From Atopobium sp. BS2 (GTDB lineage Bacteria > Actinomycetota > Coriobacteriia > Coriobacteriales > Atopobiaceae), in NCBI RefSeq assembly GCF_000565075.1, contig NZ_JDFG01000039.1, positions 102,244 to 166,243 of the forward strand: a stretch of 64,000 nt of DNA. Direction: 5' to 3'. The notes beneath the pieces are model-generated. The model worked only from the letters and a program-made list of their open reading frames with translations, made no database searches and was not told the origin of the DNA. Within the stretch, counting starts at the first letter, position 1, and the number at the start of each line of letters is the position of its first letter. Below are positions 27,248-36,223 of the stretch, piece after piece. The translations under genes were made by a program, and so were the position numbers.

Positions 27248-27326
27248 ACACACGTGCTTTTAGGCACGGCATTTTACCGTTGCGACATCCTTGCTGTCAG
27301 ATTTTGGACAGATATCTGACAAACCT

Positions 27327-27363
27327 AAGAGGTCGAAGGCTTTTTGCTTTCGACCTCTTTTCT
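27327..27363 (+). terminator. Terminator of the PTS operon
   Basis: AAGAGGTCGAA / TTCGACCTCTT stem with a T-rich loop and trailing T-run, about 80 nt after the GatZ-like stop. A weaker stem CGTGC/GCACG is at 27254-27269. Confidence 0.9.
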
Positions 27364-27416
27364 TGTGCGATGTATCATAGAGAACAATAGTTACAAAAAC
27401 GATGCTAAGGAGCGGC

Positions 27417-27875
27417 ATGGCTGAAAACGACGAGCGCAAAGATGGAGTTTCTCCCCAGCTTGATATGCTCTCAACTGAGCTGCTTGGGGATGCGTTTGAC
27501 CTGCTTGCAGATGGCCAATCACTTAACGTTTTGCTTGTGGTTGAGGATGCGCCAGGCACCGTTGCAAGTTATGAGTTTTCTGACGACGGTCCAGAGGAGC
27601 TGCTTGAGGGTGCTCATAAGCGCGTGCTTGACCTGGTCAAACAGAAGGGCGACAAAGAAGCAGGACTTGAAGAGCCTGTCCGCTATGCGCTTGTATATGA
27701 GGGAGCTATCCAGCTAATTAAAGAGGGCGGTTACGAAGATGCCGTGCTTCTTGAGTTTGGCGAGAAGGGCTATAAGAGTTTCTCGGCATATTCTTTAGTT
27801 CACGGAAAAGGCCAAGGCGACCAGTTTGTGTGGTCTGATCCCGCTCCAGCAGGGGAGCTTGAGCCACTTCTGTAA
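27417..27875 (+). CDS. Hypothetical protein, acidic, soluble
   Basis: Encodes 152 residues that I do not recognise. The composition is acidic with no membrane segment or signal. It reads as a compact alpha/beta domain (SLNVLLVVEDAPGTVASYEF, EPVRYALVYEGAIQLI, EDAVLLEFGEKGYKSFSAYSLV). The start is set at the ATG at 27417 because AAGGAGCGGC precedes it; an ATG 15 nt upstream overlaps that site. It sits alone between the PTS operon and typA. The coherent codon use and ribosome-binding site support a real gene, probably lineage-specific. Confidence 0.75.
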   Translation: MAENDERKDGVSPQLDMLSTELLGDAFDLLADGQSLNVLLVVEDAPGTVASYEFSDDGPEELLEGAHKRVLDLVKQKGDKEAGLEEPVRYALVYEGAIQLIKEGGYEDAVLLEFGEKGYKSFSAYSLVHGKGQGDQFVWSDPAPAGELEPLL

Positions 27876-28002
27876 TGAAAAAGCTGCGTTCATTGAAATT
27901 TCTGGGCGCTCTAGGCACGTAATTGCACTAAAGTTCTAAAGCTGATAAAAATTGGACCTGAAGTAGCAAGTCCAAACACATACCTTCGAGAGATAGAGAC
28001 TT

Positions 28003-29841
28003 ATGCGTCAAGACAACATCAGAAATATTGCTATCATCGCCCATGTTGACCACGGTAAAACCACCATGGTTGACCAGATGCTTAAGGCAACCGATGCATT
28101 CCGCGAGAACCAGCAGGTTCAAGAGAGAATTCTGGACTCCAATGATCAGGAGCGTGAGCGCGGAATTACCATTCTGGCAAAGAACATCTCTATTGAGTAC
28201 AAGGGCGTCAAAATCAACGTTATTGATACCCCTGGCCACGCTGACTTCGGCGGCGAGGTAGAGCGTGTTTTGAAGATGGCTGACGGTGCGCTTTTGCTGG
28301 TTGACGCAGCTGAGGGCCCTATGCCACAGACTCGCTTTGTTCTGCGCCACGCTATCGACGCAGGCCTTTCTATCATGATGGTTGTCAACAAGATTGACCG
28401 TGACGGCGCTCGTCCAGAGGCTGTTGTCAACGATTCTCTTGATCTGATGATGGACCTCGGCGCAACTGATGAGCAGCTTGAGTTCACCATGGAGCACGTC
28501 ATCTTTGCTTCTGGCGTTAACGGTTACGCTCGCCTTGATCCAAATGATGACAACGACAACATGTTCCCACTTCTCGACATGATTATCGACGGCCTTCCAG
28601 CTCCAGATGTTGATATTGACGGACCTCTTGCTATGCAGTGCGTTACCATCGATCACTCCGACTACCTGGGTCGCATTGGAATTGGTCGTGTCTATTCCGG
28701 AACTGTTCATACTGGCGACAAGATTCTTGTTGTCAAAAACGACGGTTCCCGCGCTATGAGCCAGGTCAAGCAGCTGTTCACCTTTGACTACCTTGGCCGT
28801 AAGGAGTGCAGCGAGGTTGACGCAGGTGATATTGCGGCAATCGTTGGCGTTGATAACACTGATATTGGTGACGTCTACACTGATCCAGAGAACCCTGTTG
28901 AGCTGGATCCAATTGAGATTGATCCACCAACTCTTTCCATTATTTTTGAGCCTTCTACCTCGCCACTTGTTGGCCGTGAGGGAGACATTGTTGGTGGCCG
29001 TCAGCTTAAAGAGCGCCTGATGACAGAGCGCGAGAATAACGTCACCATGCGCATCGAGGAGCTTCCTGATAAGACGGGTATTGAGGTTTCTGGCCGCGGT
29101 ATTCTCCACCTCTCTGTTCTTATGGAGAGCATGCGCCGTGAGGGCTTTGAATTCCAGGTTGGTCGTCCTCGCGTTCTGTTCAAGAAGGATGCTCAGGGCC
29201 ACACGCTTGAGCCTATTGAGCAGGCTGTTGTTGAGTGCAACCCAGAGTATGCTGGCAAGGTTATTGAGGTCTTTGGTAACGTTGGCGGCACCATGTCCAT
29301 CATGGATACCGGTGAGACTCAGACGCACCTTGAGTTCAAGATTCCAACCCGCGGCATCATGGGCCTCAAGACGCGCGTCATGAACGTCACCCACGGTGAC
29401 GCTGTCTTCTACCACACCTTCCTTGAGTACGGTCCTTTTGCAGGTGATATTGGTAGTCGCCAGAACGGTGCCATGATCTCCATGTCCACCGAGAAGGCTG
29501 TTGCCTACGCACTTGGTACGCTTCAGGAGCGCGGCCAGCTCTTTGTTTCTCCAGGCGTTGAGTGCTACGAAGGCATGCTGGTTGGCGAGCGTTCAAGGCC
29601 AGGTGACATGGTTGTTAACATTGCACGCACCAAGTCTTTGGGCAACCAGAGGTCTTCAACTGCAGATATTTCAGTTCAGCTGACTCCTCCACGCCTGTTT
29701 ACGCTGGAAGAGGCTCTGGAGTACATCATGGACGACGAGCTTGTTGAGATCACGCCACAAAACATCCGCATGCGTAAGCGTATTCTTTCCGAGACTGAGC
29801 GCCGTAAGTGGGCAGTCCGCAACGGCATGGTCAAGAAGTAA
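28003..29841 (+). CDS. typA: Translational GTPase TypA/BipA
   Basis: Ribosome-associated GTPase related to EF-G and involved in 50S assembly and stress growth. The 612-residue product has G1 AHVDHGKTTM near residue 13, switch II DTPGHADFGGEVER and G4 NKIDR. Domain V has TRGIMGLKTRVMN, and the BipA C-terminal domain has TPQNIRMRKRILSE and ERRKW. Length is normal. It stands alone between the hypothetical gene and a strong terminator. Confidence 0.97.
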   Translation: MRQDNIRNIAIIAHVDHGKTTMVDQMLKATDAFRENQQVQERILDSNDQERERGITILAKNISIEYKGVKINVIDTPGHADFGGEVERVLKMADGALLLVDAAEGPMPQTRFVLRHAIDAGLSIMMVVNKIDRDGARPEAVVNDSLDLMMDLGATDEQLEFTMEHVIFASGVNGYARLDPNDDNDNMFPLLDMIIDGLPAPDVDIDGPLAMQCVTIDHSDYLGRIGIGRVYSGTVHTGDKILVVKNDGSRAMSQVKQLFTFDYLGRKECSEVDAGDIAAIVGVDNTDIGDVYTDPENPVELDPIEIDPPTLSIIFEPSTSPLVGREGDIVGGRQLKERLMTERENNVTMRIEELPDKTGIEVSGRGILHLSVLMESMRREGFEFQVGRPRVLFKKDAQGHTLEPIEQAVVECNPEYAGKVIEVFGNVGGTMSIMDTGETQTHLEFKIPTRGIMGLKTRVMNVTHGDAVFYHTFLEYGPFAGDIGSRQNGAMISMSTEKAVAYALGTLQERGQLFVSPGVECYEGMLVGERSRPGDMVVNIARTKSLGNQRSSTADISVQLTPPRLFTLEEALEYIMDDELVEITPQNIRMRKRILSETERRKWAVRNGMVKK

Positions 29842-29865
29842 CAGCGTCGTTTACAGATAGCCAAT

Positions 29866-29912
29866 CTGGCGAGAAGAACTTGCAGCTGCAAGGGTTTCTC
29901 GCCAGTTTTGTT
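29866..29912 (+). terminator. Terminator after typA, with GGCGAGAA arms
   Basis: CTGGCGAGAA ... TTCTCGCCAG with an inner stem TTGCAGCTGCAA, followed by TTTTGTTTT. The outer arms again carry the octamer GGCGAGAA in inverted orientation. Confidence 0.92.
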
Positions 29913-30017
29913 TTAGACAGATTTTAAATAAAGTGCTGTTAAACGGCATGTGATGGCGATGCAAAACCGCCCAGAACCGCCCAAAAACATCCAAAACCGT
30001 CCGATTGTGGCTGGATG

Positions 30018-30761
30018 CTACTTTGATGGGGTGTTCTGCTCAGGCTGCTTACCTGGCTTCTGAGCTTTGTGACGAAGCTTGTTAACACTGCGCATTACGT
30101 GCGGCGTAAGGTCAACGTCGGCCGGAGAAAGCACGTTGTATTTGAGCGACCAACGCCTCAGGCCAACGGTAACTGCAACGCAGACAACGGCTGCCCAGAT
30201 TTTGGTGACTCCAGCGTAGGAAACAAGTGCCCAATATGAGGTGGCGCCAGCAACTGCGCAAAACGCGTAGAGATTGCTTCGTTGGAAAATACGAGGTATA
30301 TCGCCAAGAAATACATCGCGAAGCATACCGCCACCAACGCCCGTAATGCTTCCCATCAGAATGACCGAGAAAGGAAGCAGGTGATATACCAGGGCTTTAT
30401 CGGTACCAACGACAGCAAAGAGGCCAACGGAAATAATGTCGGTCCACTCAAGCATGCGAGGGAATCTATCAAGCGGCTCAGGGAACATAAACAGCAAGAC
30501 AGCGGTAAAAACGGCAGCCGGAATGGCGTAGGGCGAGTTGAGCATATAGACGCCACCTTCTTGCATCATGACGTCCCTGATAAGCCCGCCGCCCAGACCA
30601 CCCAAAAGACCAAGACCCACAAAGCCCACAAGGTCTAAGTGACGATCTCTTGCAACCAAAATTCCCGAGATTGCACCAATAATTACCGTTAGAAGGTCTA
30701 GCCAGTAGGGGATGCCCACAGAAATTGCATCTGTGCCATATGGCGAGAAAAACGATGGCAT
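30018..30761 (-). CDS. TRIC-type cation channel family protein (UPF0126/YicG-like)
   Basis: The 247-residue membrane protein has about seven hydrophobic segments. Two internally related halves each carry the family glycine-arginine motif (GGLGGGLIRDVM and GVGGGMLRDVF). Prokaryotic members form trimeric cation channels; some are linked to glycine transport. A basic tail (KLRHKAQKPGKQPEQ) is cytoplasmic. The minus-strand ATG is preceded by AGGAGG. It is convergent with typA and divergent from the tRNA-Ser genes. Confidence 0.9.
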   Translation of the reverse strand: MPSFFSPYGTDAISVGIPYWLDLLTVIIGAISGILVARDRHLDLVGFVGLGLLGGLGGGLIRDVMMQEGGVYMLNSPYAIPAAVFTAVLLFMFPEPLDRFPRMLEWTDIISVGLFAVVGTDKALVYHLLPFSVILMGSITGVGGGMLRDVFLGDIPRIFQRSNLYAFCAVAGATSYWALVSYAGVTKIWAAVVCVAVTVGLRRWSLKYNVLSPADVDLTPHVMRSVNKLRHKAQKPGKQPEQNTPSK

Positions 30762-30887
30762 CCATACCTCCTACTGGTGTTTTTGTTTTTATTAGTATGA
30801 CAATACTACACAAGTATTAAAAATACACAGAACTTCTCGCCCTATATTGGTAAGAAATCCGCTATACTGTCCCGTGCGGTTTTATAT

Positions 30888-30978
30888 GGAGAGTTGTCCG
30901 AGTGGCCGAAGGAGCACGATTGGAAATCGTGTAGGCGTCTAAAGCGTCTCCAGGGTTCAAATCCCTGACTCTCCGCCA
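30888..30978 (+). tRNA. tRNA-Ser (GGA anticodon)
   Basis: 91 nt with CCA. Acceptor GGAGAGT/ACTCTCC, anticodon arm CACGATTGGAAATCGTG giving GGA, a long variable arm (TAGGCGTCTAAAGCGTCT) and the T-arm are all present. A -10-like TATACT is at 30863-30868. Confidence 0.97.
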
Positions 30979-30987
30979 GAATTTTCA

Positions 30988-31010
30988 CGGCGCCTACGGG
31001 CGCCGTTTCA
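30988..31010 (+). other. Hairpin between the two tRNA-Ser genes
   Basis: CGGCGCC-TACG-GGCGCCG followed by TTTCA. It is terminator-like and may separate or help process the two tRNA transcripts. Confidence 0.6.
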
Positions 31011-31016
31011 CCCTTC

Positions 31017-31107
31017 GGAGGGGTGGCAGAGTGGTTGAATGCGGCGGTCTCGAAAACCGTTTACCCCTTCTAGGGGTACGAGGGTTCGAATCCCTCCTCC
31101 TCCGCCA
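31017..31107 (+). tRNA. tRNA-Ser (CGA anticodon)
   Basis: 91 nt with CCA. Acceptor GGAGGGG pairs with CTCCTCC (one G-U). The anticodon arm GGTCTCGAAAACC gives CGA. A long variable arm (TTTACCCCTTCTAGGGGTA) marks it as class II. Confidence 0.97.
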
Positions 31108-31226
31108 TTTAACATTTTCATTTGATTAATTGTTACCAATAAAGATATATTTATTTTTCGATTTTATATAGAATGTTTAGGCTTTGTAATTCGATGTCAT
31201 CTTTTTTGACACGAGGGGAGAGTTAA

Positions 31227-32648
31227 ATGGCTGTTTCAGCAGATGAGTTGAATGGCTACAGGCGCGATCGCTACTTTGCACGCTCCTGGGCACTTCTGAC
31301 TTTGGAAAAGGGTTGGTGGAAGCCTGTCCTTATTATGGCTCTGTTTGGTCTTATTCCAGTTGTCGGAATTCTTGCACTTGTTGGCTATGCACTTGAGACT
31401 GCACGCGTAACTGCATGGGGCATCAACGCTGGTCCAAAGCAGAAAGACCTTAAGTTTGGTACCTATATTGTTACCGGCTTCAAGGCAGTTGTTATTGCAC
31501 TTGCATTTGGTCTGGCATACAGCATTGCTACTGGAATTCTTTCTTTCATTCCAGTTATCAATCTGATTCTTATCCCAGTCTTTATTGTTGCAGCATTTGT
31601 TTATCCACTGTGCATCAATGTTATTCAGGTTCGCGCATCAGTTTATGGTCGCATCTCTGCAGGTTTTGCTTTTAAGAACATCTTTGAGATGATCAAGCAT
31701 GACATGGGCGGTCTGTTCCGTATCTTTGGTATGGGCATTGTGCTTGGCATTGCTACCTCACTTATTATGGGCATCATCGGCGGTAGCGCTGCAATTAGCA
31801 TGATTGTTAACATTGGCACTCAGGCTTTAACCATTGCAAGAACTCAGAACGTTACCGACCAGAGCCAGGTGGGTCTTATCATGCTTGCCCTGCTTGCACG
31901 TGGCGTCATTCAGATGGGACCAATTTTCCTGATTATTGGCTATATTGGTAACGTTGTTGGTCTTATCGTTATGCTTCTTATGCAGAACGCAATTGCTCTT
32001 TGGATGCGTCAGTTCAACGTTGCTGCATGGGGACAGAGCAACGATCCACTGCCACCATTCATTAACGATCCTCGTGATGGCGCAGCTGCTACGTATGCAG
32101 CTCCAGCACCAGTTGCTCCTACCGCACCAGCAGCAACCGTTGCTCCTGCAGTAGCACCTGTTGCTGTTCCTGTTGCAGCACCAGTAGCAACCCCAGCTCC
32201 AGTAGCAACCCCAGCTCCAGCAGCACCTGCAGCACCTGCTGCACCAGTTGCTGCTCCAGCTCCAGTTGTACCTGCAACCCCTGTTGCAGCTCCAGTTGAG
32301 CCTGTTGCGGCTCCAGTAGCACCTGCTGCACCAGTGTCTCCTGCTGCACCTGCTGCACCTGCTGCACCTGTTGCTCCTGCGGCACCTGCTGCACCAGTGG
32401 CTCCTGCTGCTCCAGCAGCACCTGCAGCACCTGCAGCACCTGTTGCACCTGCGGCACCAGTCGCACCTGTTGCGCCAGCAGCGCCTGTAGCTCCAGAGGC
32501 TCCTGTCGCTCCCGCAGCTCCAGAGCCTGCACCTGCTTCAACTGTTGTTGTTGAGCCAATTATCCCAACAACTCCAGAGGCTCCTGAGGCACCAGCTGCT
32601 CCAGCAGACGCACCAACTCAGAATCCTGAGGGACCTGCAGCTCAGTAG
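31227..32648 (+). CDS. DUF4013-like membrane protein with long Ala/Pro-rich tail
   Basis: Residues 1-270 contain about six hydrophobic segments in the layout of DUF4013 membrane proteins ([58 protein letters not shown]). Residues about 285-473 are almost entirely Ala, Pro and Val in repeats such as [13 protein letters not shown], ending in an acidic Pro/Ala stretch. The tail is probably extended and may cross the cell wall or bind partners; which side it lies on is not known. GAGGGGAGAG precedes the start. Function is unknown. The repetitive DNA is prone to length change between strains. Confidence 0.85.
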   Translation: MAVSADELNGYRRDRYFARSWALLTLEKGWWKPVLIMALFGLIPVVGILALVGYALETARVTAWGINAGPKQKDLKFGTYIVTGFKAVVIALAFGLAYSIATGILSFIPVINLILIPVFIVAAFVYPLCINVIQVRASVYGRISAGFAFKNIFEMIKHDMGGLFRIFGMGIVLGIATSLIMGIIGGSAAISMIVNIGTQALTIARTQNVTDQSQVGLIMLALLARGVIQMGPIFLIIGYIGNVVGLIVMLLMQNAIALWMRQFNVAAWGQSNDPLPPFINDPRDGAAATYAAPAPVAPTAPAATVAPAVAPVAVPVAAPVATPAPVATPAPAAPAAPAAPVAAPAPVVPATPVAAPVEPVAAPVAPAAPVSPAAPAAPAAPVAPAAPAAPVAPAAPAAPAAPAAPVAPAAPVAPVAPAAPVAPEAPVAPAAPEPAPASTVVVEPIIPTTPEAPEAPAAPADAPTQNPEGPAAQ

Positions 32649-32668
32649 AGTAGAGCACCTATAAAAGA

Positions 32669-32710
32669 GACGGCCATCATGCAGATTGTGTGATGGTCGT
32701 TTTTCTTTTT
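32669..32710 (+). terminator. Terminator after the DUF4013 gene
   Basis: ACGGCCATCA and TGATGGTCGT pair (one G-U) around an 11-nt loop and run into TTTTCTTTTT. Confidence 0.88.
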
Positions 32711-32902
32711 CAATCCCATGTTTTTAAAATTGAGCGAGTGACCATGCCTTGAAAAGATTCGCGTCAGATAGTTGCAAGACTAGAGGCAAATTACTGACAA
32801 ATTGCCAATTTAAGCTTTATATGTGGACTGCATGTGAGAAAGTTTGTGGGTCAGTTTCGTATTTGAGCATTTATGTGGTATGATGCTTGGTCGAACTTTC
32901 CT

Positions 32903-32931
32903 GCTTCGGGTGCACCTTCACTTCCCGAAGC
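32903..32931 (+). promoter_or_regulatory. Leader hairpin of the rpsF-ssb-rpsR operon
   Basis: GCTTCGGG and CCCGAAGC form a perfect 8-bp stem with a 13-nt loop, 25 nt before the rpsF start. Autogenous control by an S6:S18 complex through a leader hairpin containing CCG is known in other bacteria. A match to that motif here is plausible, not shown. The rest of the 307-bp gap from 32649 holds the preceding terminator and a -10-like TATGAT at 32879. Confidence 0.5.
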
Positions 32932-32955
32932 CATTAGCCCAGAGGAGGTGACAAT

Positions 32956-33249
32956 ATGAAGGCCTATGAACTGCTGTTTTTTGTTGACCCGGCTTCCACC
33001 GAGGAAGTCCGCGCTGGTGTAATGAAGCGTATTGACGTTGCTATCACCACTGACGGCGGAGTAGTCGACAGCGTCGAGGATTGGGGTAAGCGTAAGCTTG
33101 CTTTTGAGATCGACGATCTTACCGAGGGTGACTATACCCTCATCAATTTCCATGCAGATCCAACGCAGATTGCAGAGCTCGATCGAGTCCTGCGAATTAA
33201 TGATGCTGTTAAGCGTCACATGATCGTGCGTCGAGTCGATAAGGACTAA
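32956..33249 (+). CDS. rpsF: 30S ribosomal protein S6
   Basis: Component of the 30S platform that binds with S18. The 97-residue product starts MKAYELLFFVDPASTEEV and has the S6 core VEDWGKRKLAFEIDDLTEGDYTLI (core residues WGKRKLAFEI). It ends LRINDAVKRHMIVRRVDKD. A strong AGAGGAGGTGACAAT site precedes the ATG. First gene of the classic rpsF-ssb-rpsR cluster. Confidence 0.97.
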   Translation: MKAYELLFFVDPASTEEVRAGVMKRIDVAITTDGGVVDSVEDWGKRKLAFEIDDLTEGDYTLINFHADPTQIAELDRVLRINDAVKRHMIVRRVDKD

Positions 33250-33301
33250 GTCCTTGTAATGGAAAAGTGGAATTATTCCACGATGAGAGGTAGTGAGATT
33301 T

Positions 33302-33754
33302 ATGAGTATTAACAGGGTTAACATTTCGGGCAACCTGACCCGTGACCCGGAGCTTCGCTCCACAGCAGGCGGTACCCAGATTCTATCCTTCGGCGTTGCG
33401 GTTAACGATCGTCGCAGGAACCAGCAGACCGGTGAGTGGGAAGATGTTCCCAATTTCGTTGACTGCGTAGTATTTGGACAGCGTGCTGAAGCACTTTCCC
33501 GCTTCCTCTCCAAGGGTTCGAAGGTTGCTATTGAAGGCAAACTTCGTTTCAGCTCCTGGGAGACGAAGGAAGGACAGCGTCGCAGCAAGCTTGAAGTTGT
33601 TGTTGATGAGGTCGAGTTCCTTTCTAGGAATCAGCAGGGTGGAGCCCCTATGTCACAGGGTGCACCATCTTATGCAACTCCAACTCCACAGGCACCCGCT
33701 CCCGTTCCGGCTCCGCCAGACGAGGAGTTCTACGATGCTGATATTCCGTTTTAA
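33302..33754 (+). CDS. ssb: Single-stranded DNA-binding protein
   Basis: Binds single-stranded DNA in replication and repair. The 150-residue product has the OB-fold (MSINRVNISGNLTRDPELR, LSFGVAVNDRR, FVDCVVFGQRAEAL). A Gln/Pro-rich linker leads to the acidic tip DEEFYDADIPF that recruits partner proteins. I choose the ATG at 33302, because GAGAGG lies at a suitable distance; the frame also opens at a GTG three codons earlier. Confidence 0.97.
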   Translation: MSINRVNISGNLTRDPELRSTAGGTQILSFGVAVNDRRRNQQTGEWEDVPNFVDCVVFGQRAEALSRFLSKGSKVAIEGKLRFSSWETKEGQRRSKLEVVVDEVEFLSRNQQGGAPMSQGAPSYATPTPQAPAPVPAPPDEEFYDADIPF

Positions 33755-33802
33755 ACGTCAGACAGCAACACAGACGTTACTGTCATCTGAAAGGTAAAAG
33801 AC

Positions 33803-34075
33803 ATGGCTCAGCAGAAACAAGATTTCCAGCGCCAGCCGCGTCGCAAGTATTGCCAGTTCTGCAAGGAGGAGACTGAGTTCATCGATTACAAAGATACTCA
33901 GCTTCTTCGTAAGTACATGACCGACCGTGGCAAGATTAAGCCTCGTCGCGTCACTGGCACCTGCACGCAGCACCAGCACGACATTGCACTTGCTATCAAG
34001 CGCGCACGCGAGATGGCACTTCTGCCCTACACTGTCCCTGTGGTTTCCAGCCGCGGTGGCCGTAGTCGCGGATAA
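33803..34075 (+). CDS. rpsR: 30S ribosomal protein S18
   Basis: Ribosomal protein S18, 90 residues. The signature [21 protein letters not shown] is followed by [20 protein letters not shown], and a basic tail ends SRGGRSRG. The two N-terminal cysteines of the C+ form are present, unusual only in that other zinc ligands are not obvious. It follows ssb by 48 nt. Confidence 0.97.
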   Translation: MAQQKQDFQRQPRRKYCQFCKEETEFIDYKDTQLLRKYMTDRGKIKPRRVTGTCTQHQHDIALAIKRAREMALLPYTVPVVSSRGGRSRG

Positions 34076-34107
34076 CCTATCTGTTCTTCAGGTAGAGTTG
34101 GTTAGCA

Positions 34108-35166
34108 ATGGATAGACCGGATTCAAATATTCCTCAGGCACCTGAAGGGTATTCTCGCCCAGAGAGTAGCCCACAGAATTTTACTGGTCCAAGCAACCAA
34201 AACGGAGGCAAGCCGCGTCCGTTTGAAGCTCCAACCTACAAGCAAGGCTTTGTTCTTTGCGTTGTTGGCGGAGTAATTACCGGACTCCTTTCTTTTATTG
34301 GAGCAGCTTTGGTTGCGTATGGCATGGTAATTGCTGTCTATTGCAAAAAAGGGCACGGATGGTTTGGTCCTGCTATTACTTCAGTACTTGTTACGGGTGT
34401 AGCAGCTTATTTGCTCTCGGGACCAACGGAGGCGGCTACTTCAGTTACCGCTTGTGCACTTGCTCTTGGAGTTGGCTACGCTTTTGCAACAGAGAAACTC
34501 ACCGTTGGTGTTGGATCTCTTCTTGTAGGAGCAACGGCTTTGGCACTTCTGGGATACGACGCGTTCTTTGCCGCAATGGCAGGAACAACTCTTCCCGAGC
34601 TTGCTCAGAACGTATTTAATCAATACGCCTCGCAGGTCTCAGGTGCTTCTCCAGAGATCCAAGAAGGTCTTTCAACAGCAAAGGCACTCTTTATGCTCTT
34701 TTGGCCAACCAGCTATACCGGCATGGCGCTTTTATATTTTGTAATTGCGCGTTTTGGAGCTCGAACAGTGTATAAAGCACTGACAAGAGACCCACAGAAA
34801 TTACCACAGTTCCAACTGATGGACGTTCCATTTTGGATGTGTGTTCTTACCGTGGCCAACTTGTTTGTATATGCACTCTCAAGCACCATTTTGCCTGCAC
34901 AAGACATACTTCAGCTTATTACGTTGAATGTGTTTATGGCTCTTAGGGTTGTGTTTGCTCTTCAGGGCCTTGCGGTGCTCACATGGTTTGTGCGCGAGAA
35001 GCACTTCTCGCCAGCACTTTCTCTGTCACTGTTTGTATTGGCAGGCATGTTAGAAGTTCAGTTAGGCGTTATGGCTCTCGTAGGACTTATTGACGCCTGG
35101 GCAAACTTCCGAAAGCTTAATCGCTTAGGAAGCCAGGATTCAGAGTCCACGATAAACAACAACTAG
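34108..35166 (+). CDS. DUF2232 (YybS-like) membrane protein
   Basis: The 352-residue product has a Pro/Asn-rich cytoplasmic N-terminus (about 1-45) and then about eight to nine hydrophobic segments. Its position between rpsR and rplI, its length and the DUF2232-style topology match YybS of Firmicutes and related proteins, which often precede GdpP. No gdpP gene follows here; rplI does, 32 nt later. Function is unknown. The conserved position suggests a link to the S6-L9 operon. Confidence 0.8.
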   Translation: MDRPDSNIPQAPEGYSRPESSPQNFTGPSNQNGGKPRPFEAPTYKQGFVLCVVGGVITGLLSFIGAALVAYGMVIAVYCKKGHGWFGPAITSVLVTGVAAYLLSGPTEAATSVTACALALGVGYAFATEKLTVGVGSLLVGATALALLGYDAFFAAMAGTTLPELAQNVFNQYASQVSGASPEIQEGLSTAKALFMLFWPTSYTGMALLYFVIARFGARTVYKALTRDPQKLPQFQLMDVPFWMCVLTVANLFVYALSSTILPAQDILQLITLNVFMALRVVFALQGLAVLTWFVREKHFSPALSLSLFVLAGMLEVQLGVMALVGLIDAWANFRKLNRLGSQDSESTINNN

Positions 35167-35198
35167 TCGATACCATCGACTCATCAAAGGAGTTTCCC

Positions 35199-35723
35199 AT
35201 GAAAGTTATTCTCTTGGGCGAGCTTCGCGGTAAGGGCGGCGAAGGCGACATCGTAGAGGTCGCACAGGGTTACGCGGAGAACTTCCTGTTCCCCAACAAG
35301 ATTGCCCAGCCTGCTACACCGGGTAACATCAAGCAGCTTGAGGAGCGTCGTCACAATATCGCTAAGCGCGAAGAGCAGCGTATTGCTGACGCAAATGCTA
35401 CCAAGGCAGCTCTTGATGGCAAGCTCGTAACTGTTGACGCTCGCATTGGCGAGGAGGGCCAGCTCTTTGGCTCCGTCACCACCGCTCAGATTGCTGACGC
35501 AATCGAGGCACAGCTCAACGTCACCGTTGATCGTAAGCGCATTGCTCGTAGCGCTGCTATCAAGACCGCTGGTCGCCACAATGTCACCATTGAGCTTTAC
35601 CGTGACATCACCGCTACCGTCGTTGTTCTTGTTGGCGAGGACGATGCTGCTCCTGCAGAGGAGGAGACCGAGGAGGTCGCCGCTGAGGCAACCGTCGAGG
35701 TTGAGGTTGAGTCCGCAGAGTAG
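35199..35723 (+). CDS. rplI: 50S ribosomal protein L9 with acidic C-terminal tail
   Basis: L9 is a two-domain protein at the L1 stalk base. The N-domain MKVILLGELRGKGGEGDIVEVAQGYAENFL is characteristic (core residues GKGGEGDIVEV, GYAENFLFP). The connecting helix spans about 41-75 and the C-domain has GQLFGSVTTAQIADAI. The 174 residues exceed the usual 148-150. The last 25 or so are Glu/Ala/Val (EEETEEVAAEATVEVEVE), an acidic tail not found in model L9 proteins. AAAGGAG precedes the ATG. Confidence 0.96.
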   Translation: MKVILLGELRGKGGEGDIVEVAQGYAENFLFPNKIAQPATPGNIKQLEERRHNIAKREEQRIADANATKAALDGKLVTVDARIGEEGQLFGSVTTAQIADAIEAQLNVTVDRKRIARSAAIKTAGRHNVTIELYRDITATVVVLVGEDDAAPAEEETEEVAAEATVEVEVESAE

Positions 35724-35741
35724 TTTTATGCATGCATAAAA
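35724..35741. repeat. Perfect 18-bp palindrome after rplI
   Basis: TTTTATGCATGCATAAAA directly follows the rplI stop. It is fully self-complementary with no loop, so a protein-binding site is more likely than an RNA hairpin. No cognate factor is identified. Confidence 0.8.
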
Positions 35742-35851
35742 CACTGTTCTCCTGCATTTTTTGGTGGTTTATACAATTTCTGCAGTTTTCTACAGATTTG
35801 TAAGCTTTTAGAAAAAGCAAGGCCATCTTAAAAGAATGGAATGTTTGTTCG

Positions 35852-35893
35852 AACCACCCCTTTGTGAAACATAACAAAGGGGTGGTCTTTTTA
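35852..35893 (+). terminator. Terminator of the rpsF-rplI operon
   Basis: ACCACCCCTTTG and CAAAGGGGTGGT form a 12-bp stem with a 10-nt loop, followed by CTTTTT. The rest of the 500-bp gap to dnaB (35742-36223) holds AT-rich DNA and DnaA-like boxes but no gene that I can support. Confidence 0.93.
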
Positions 35894-36053
35894 TGTGTAG
35901 ACAGAACGGTATATTTTCTTATACTCTACCTGCGGTTATTCAAAATGTTATGTAAAACATATTCACTTAACCTGCGGAATTGTAATTTGATTTGTATAAA
36001 TGCAGATAAGCAATTGTGTAGAAAATACCACGTGTCGAAAAAAGTCTAAAAAA

Positions 36054-36123
36054 TGTTGAAAACGTTGAAAACTCAAGGAAATCCCGCTCAGGGTATGCGA
36101 GTTTTGGAAAATTGTGTTGAAGA
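36054..36123. promoter_or_regulatory. DnaA-like boxes upstream of dnaB
   Basis: TGTTGAAAA (36054-36062) and CGTTGAAAA (36063-36071) are in direct tandem with no gap. A third, TGTTGAAGA, is at 36115-36123. The first is identical to the box found around dnaA. They lie about 100-170 bp before dnaB, consistent with DnaA control of helicase synthesis (inferred). Confidence 0.55.
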
Positions 36124-36223
36124 CTTAACTTTTCGAATTTTGCAAGCCAAAATGACTCTTTATTTTTTTGAAAAGTACACTACTATTCAGATTCATTCCC
36201 AAAAAACATGATTGGAAAAGACG

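Noticed and set aside
27928..29415. 495-codon open frame antisense to typA
   Set aside because: Same reasoning: mirror of a highly conserved gene without start signals.
29955..30005. Short degenerate repeats (ACCGCCCA, ACATCCA, ACCGTCCG)
   Set aside because: Units are too short and irregular to claim a tandem repeat or protein site.
32119..32559. Gln/Leu-rich antisense frame and repeat array at the Ala/Pro tail
   Set aside because: The repeats are coding Ala/Pro units of irregular length, not a CRISPR; the Gln-rich frame is their antisense.
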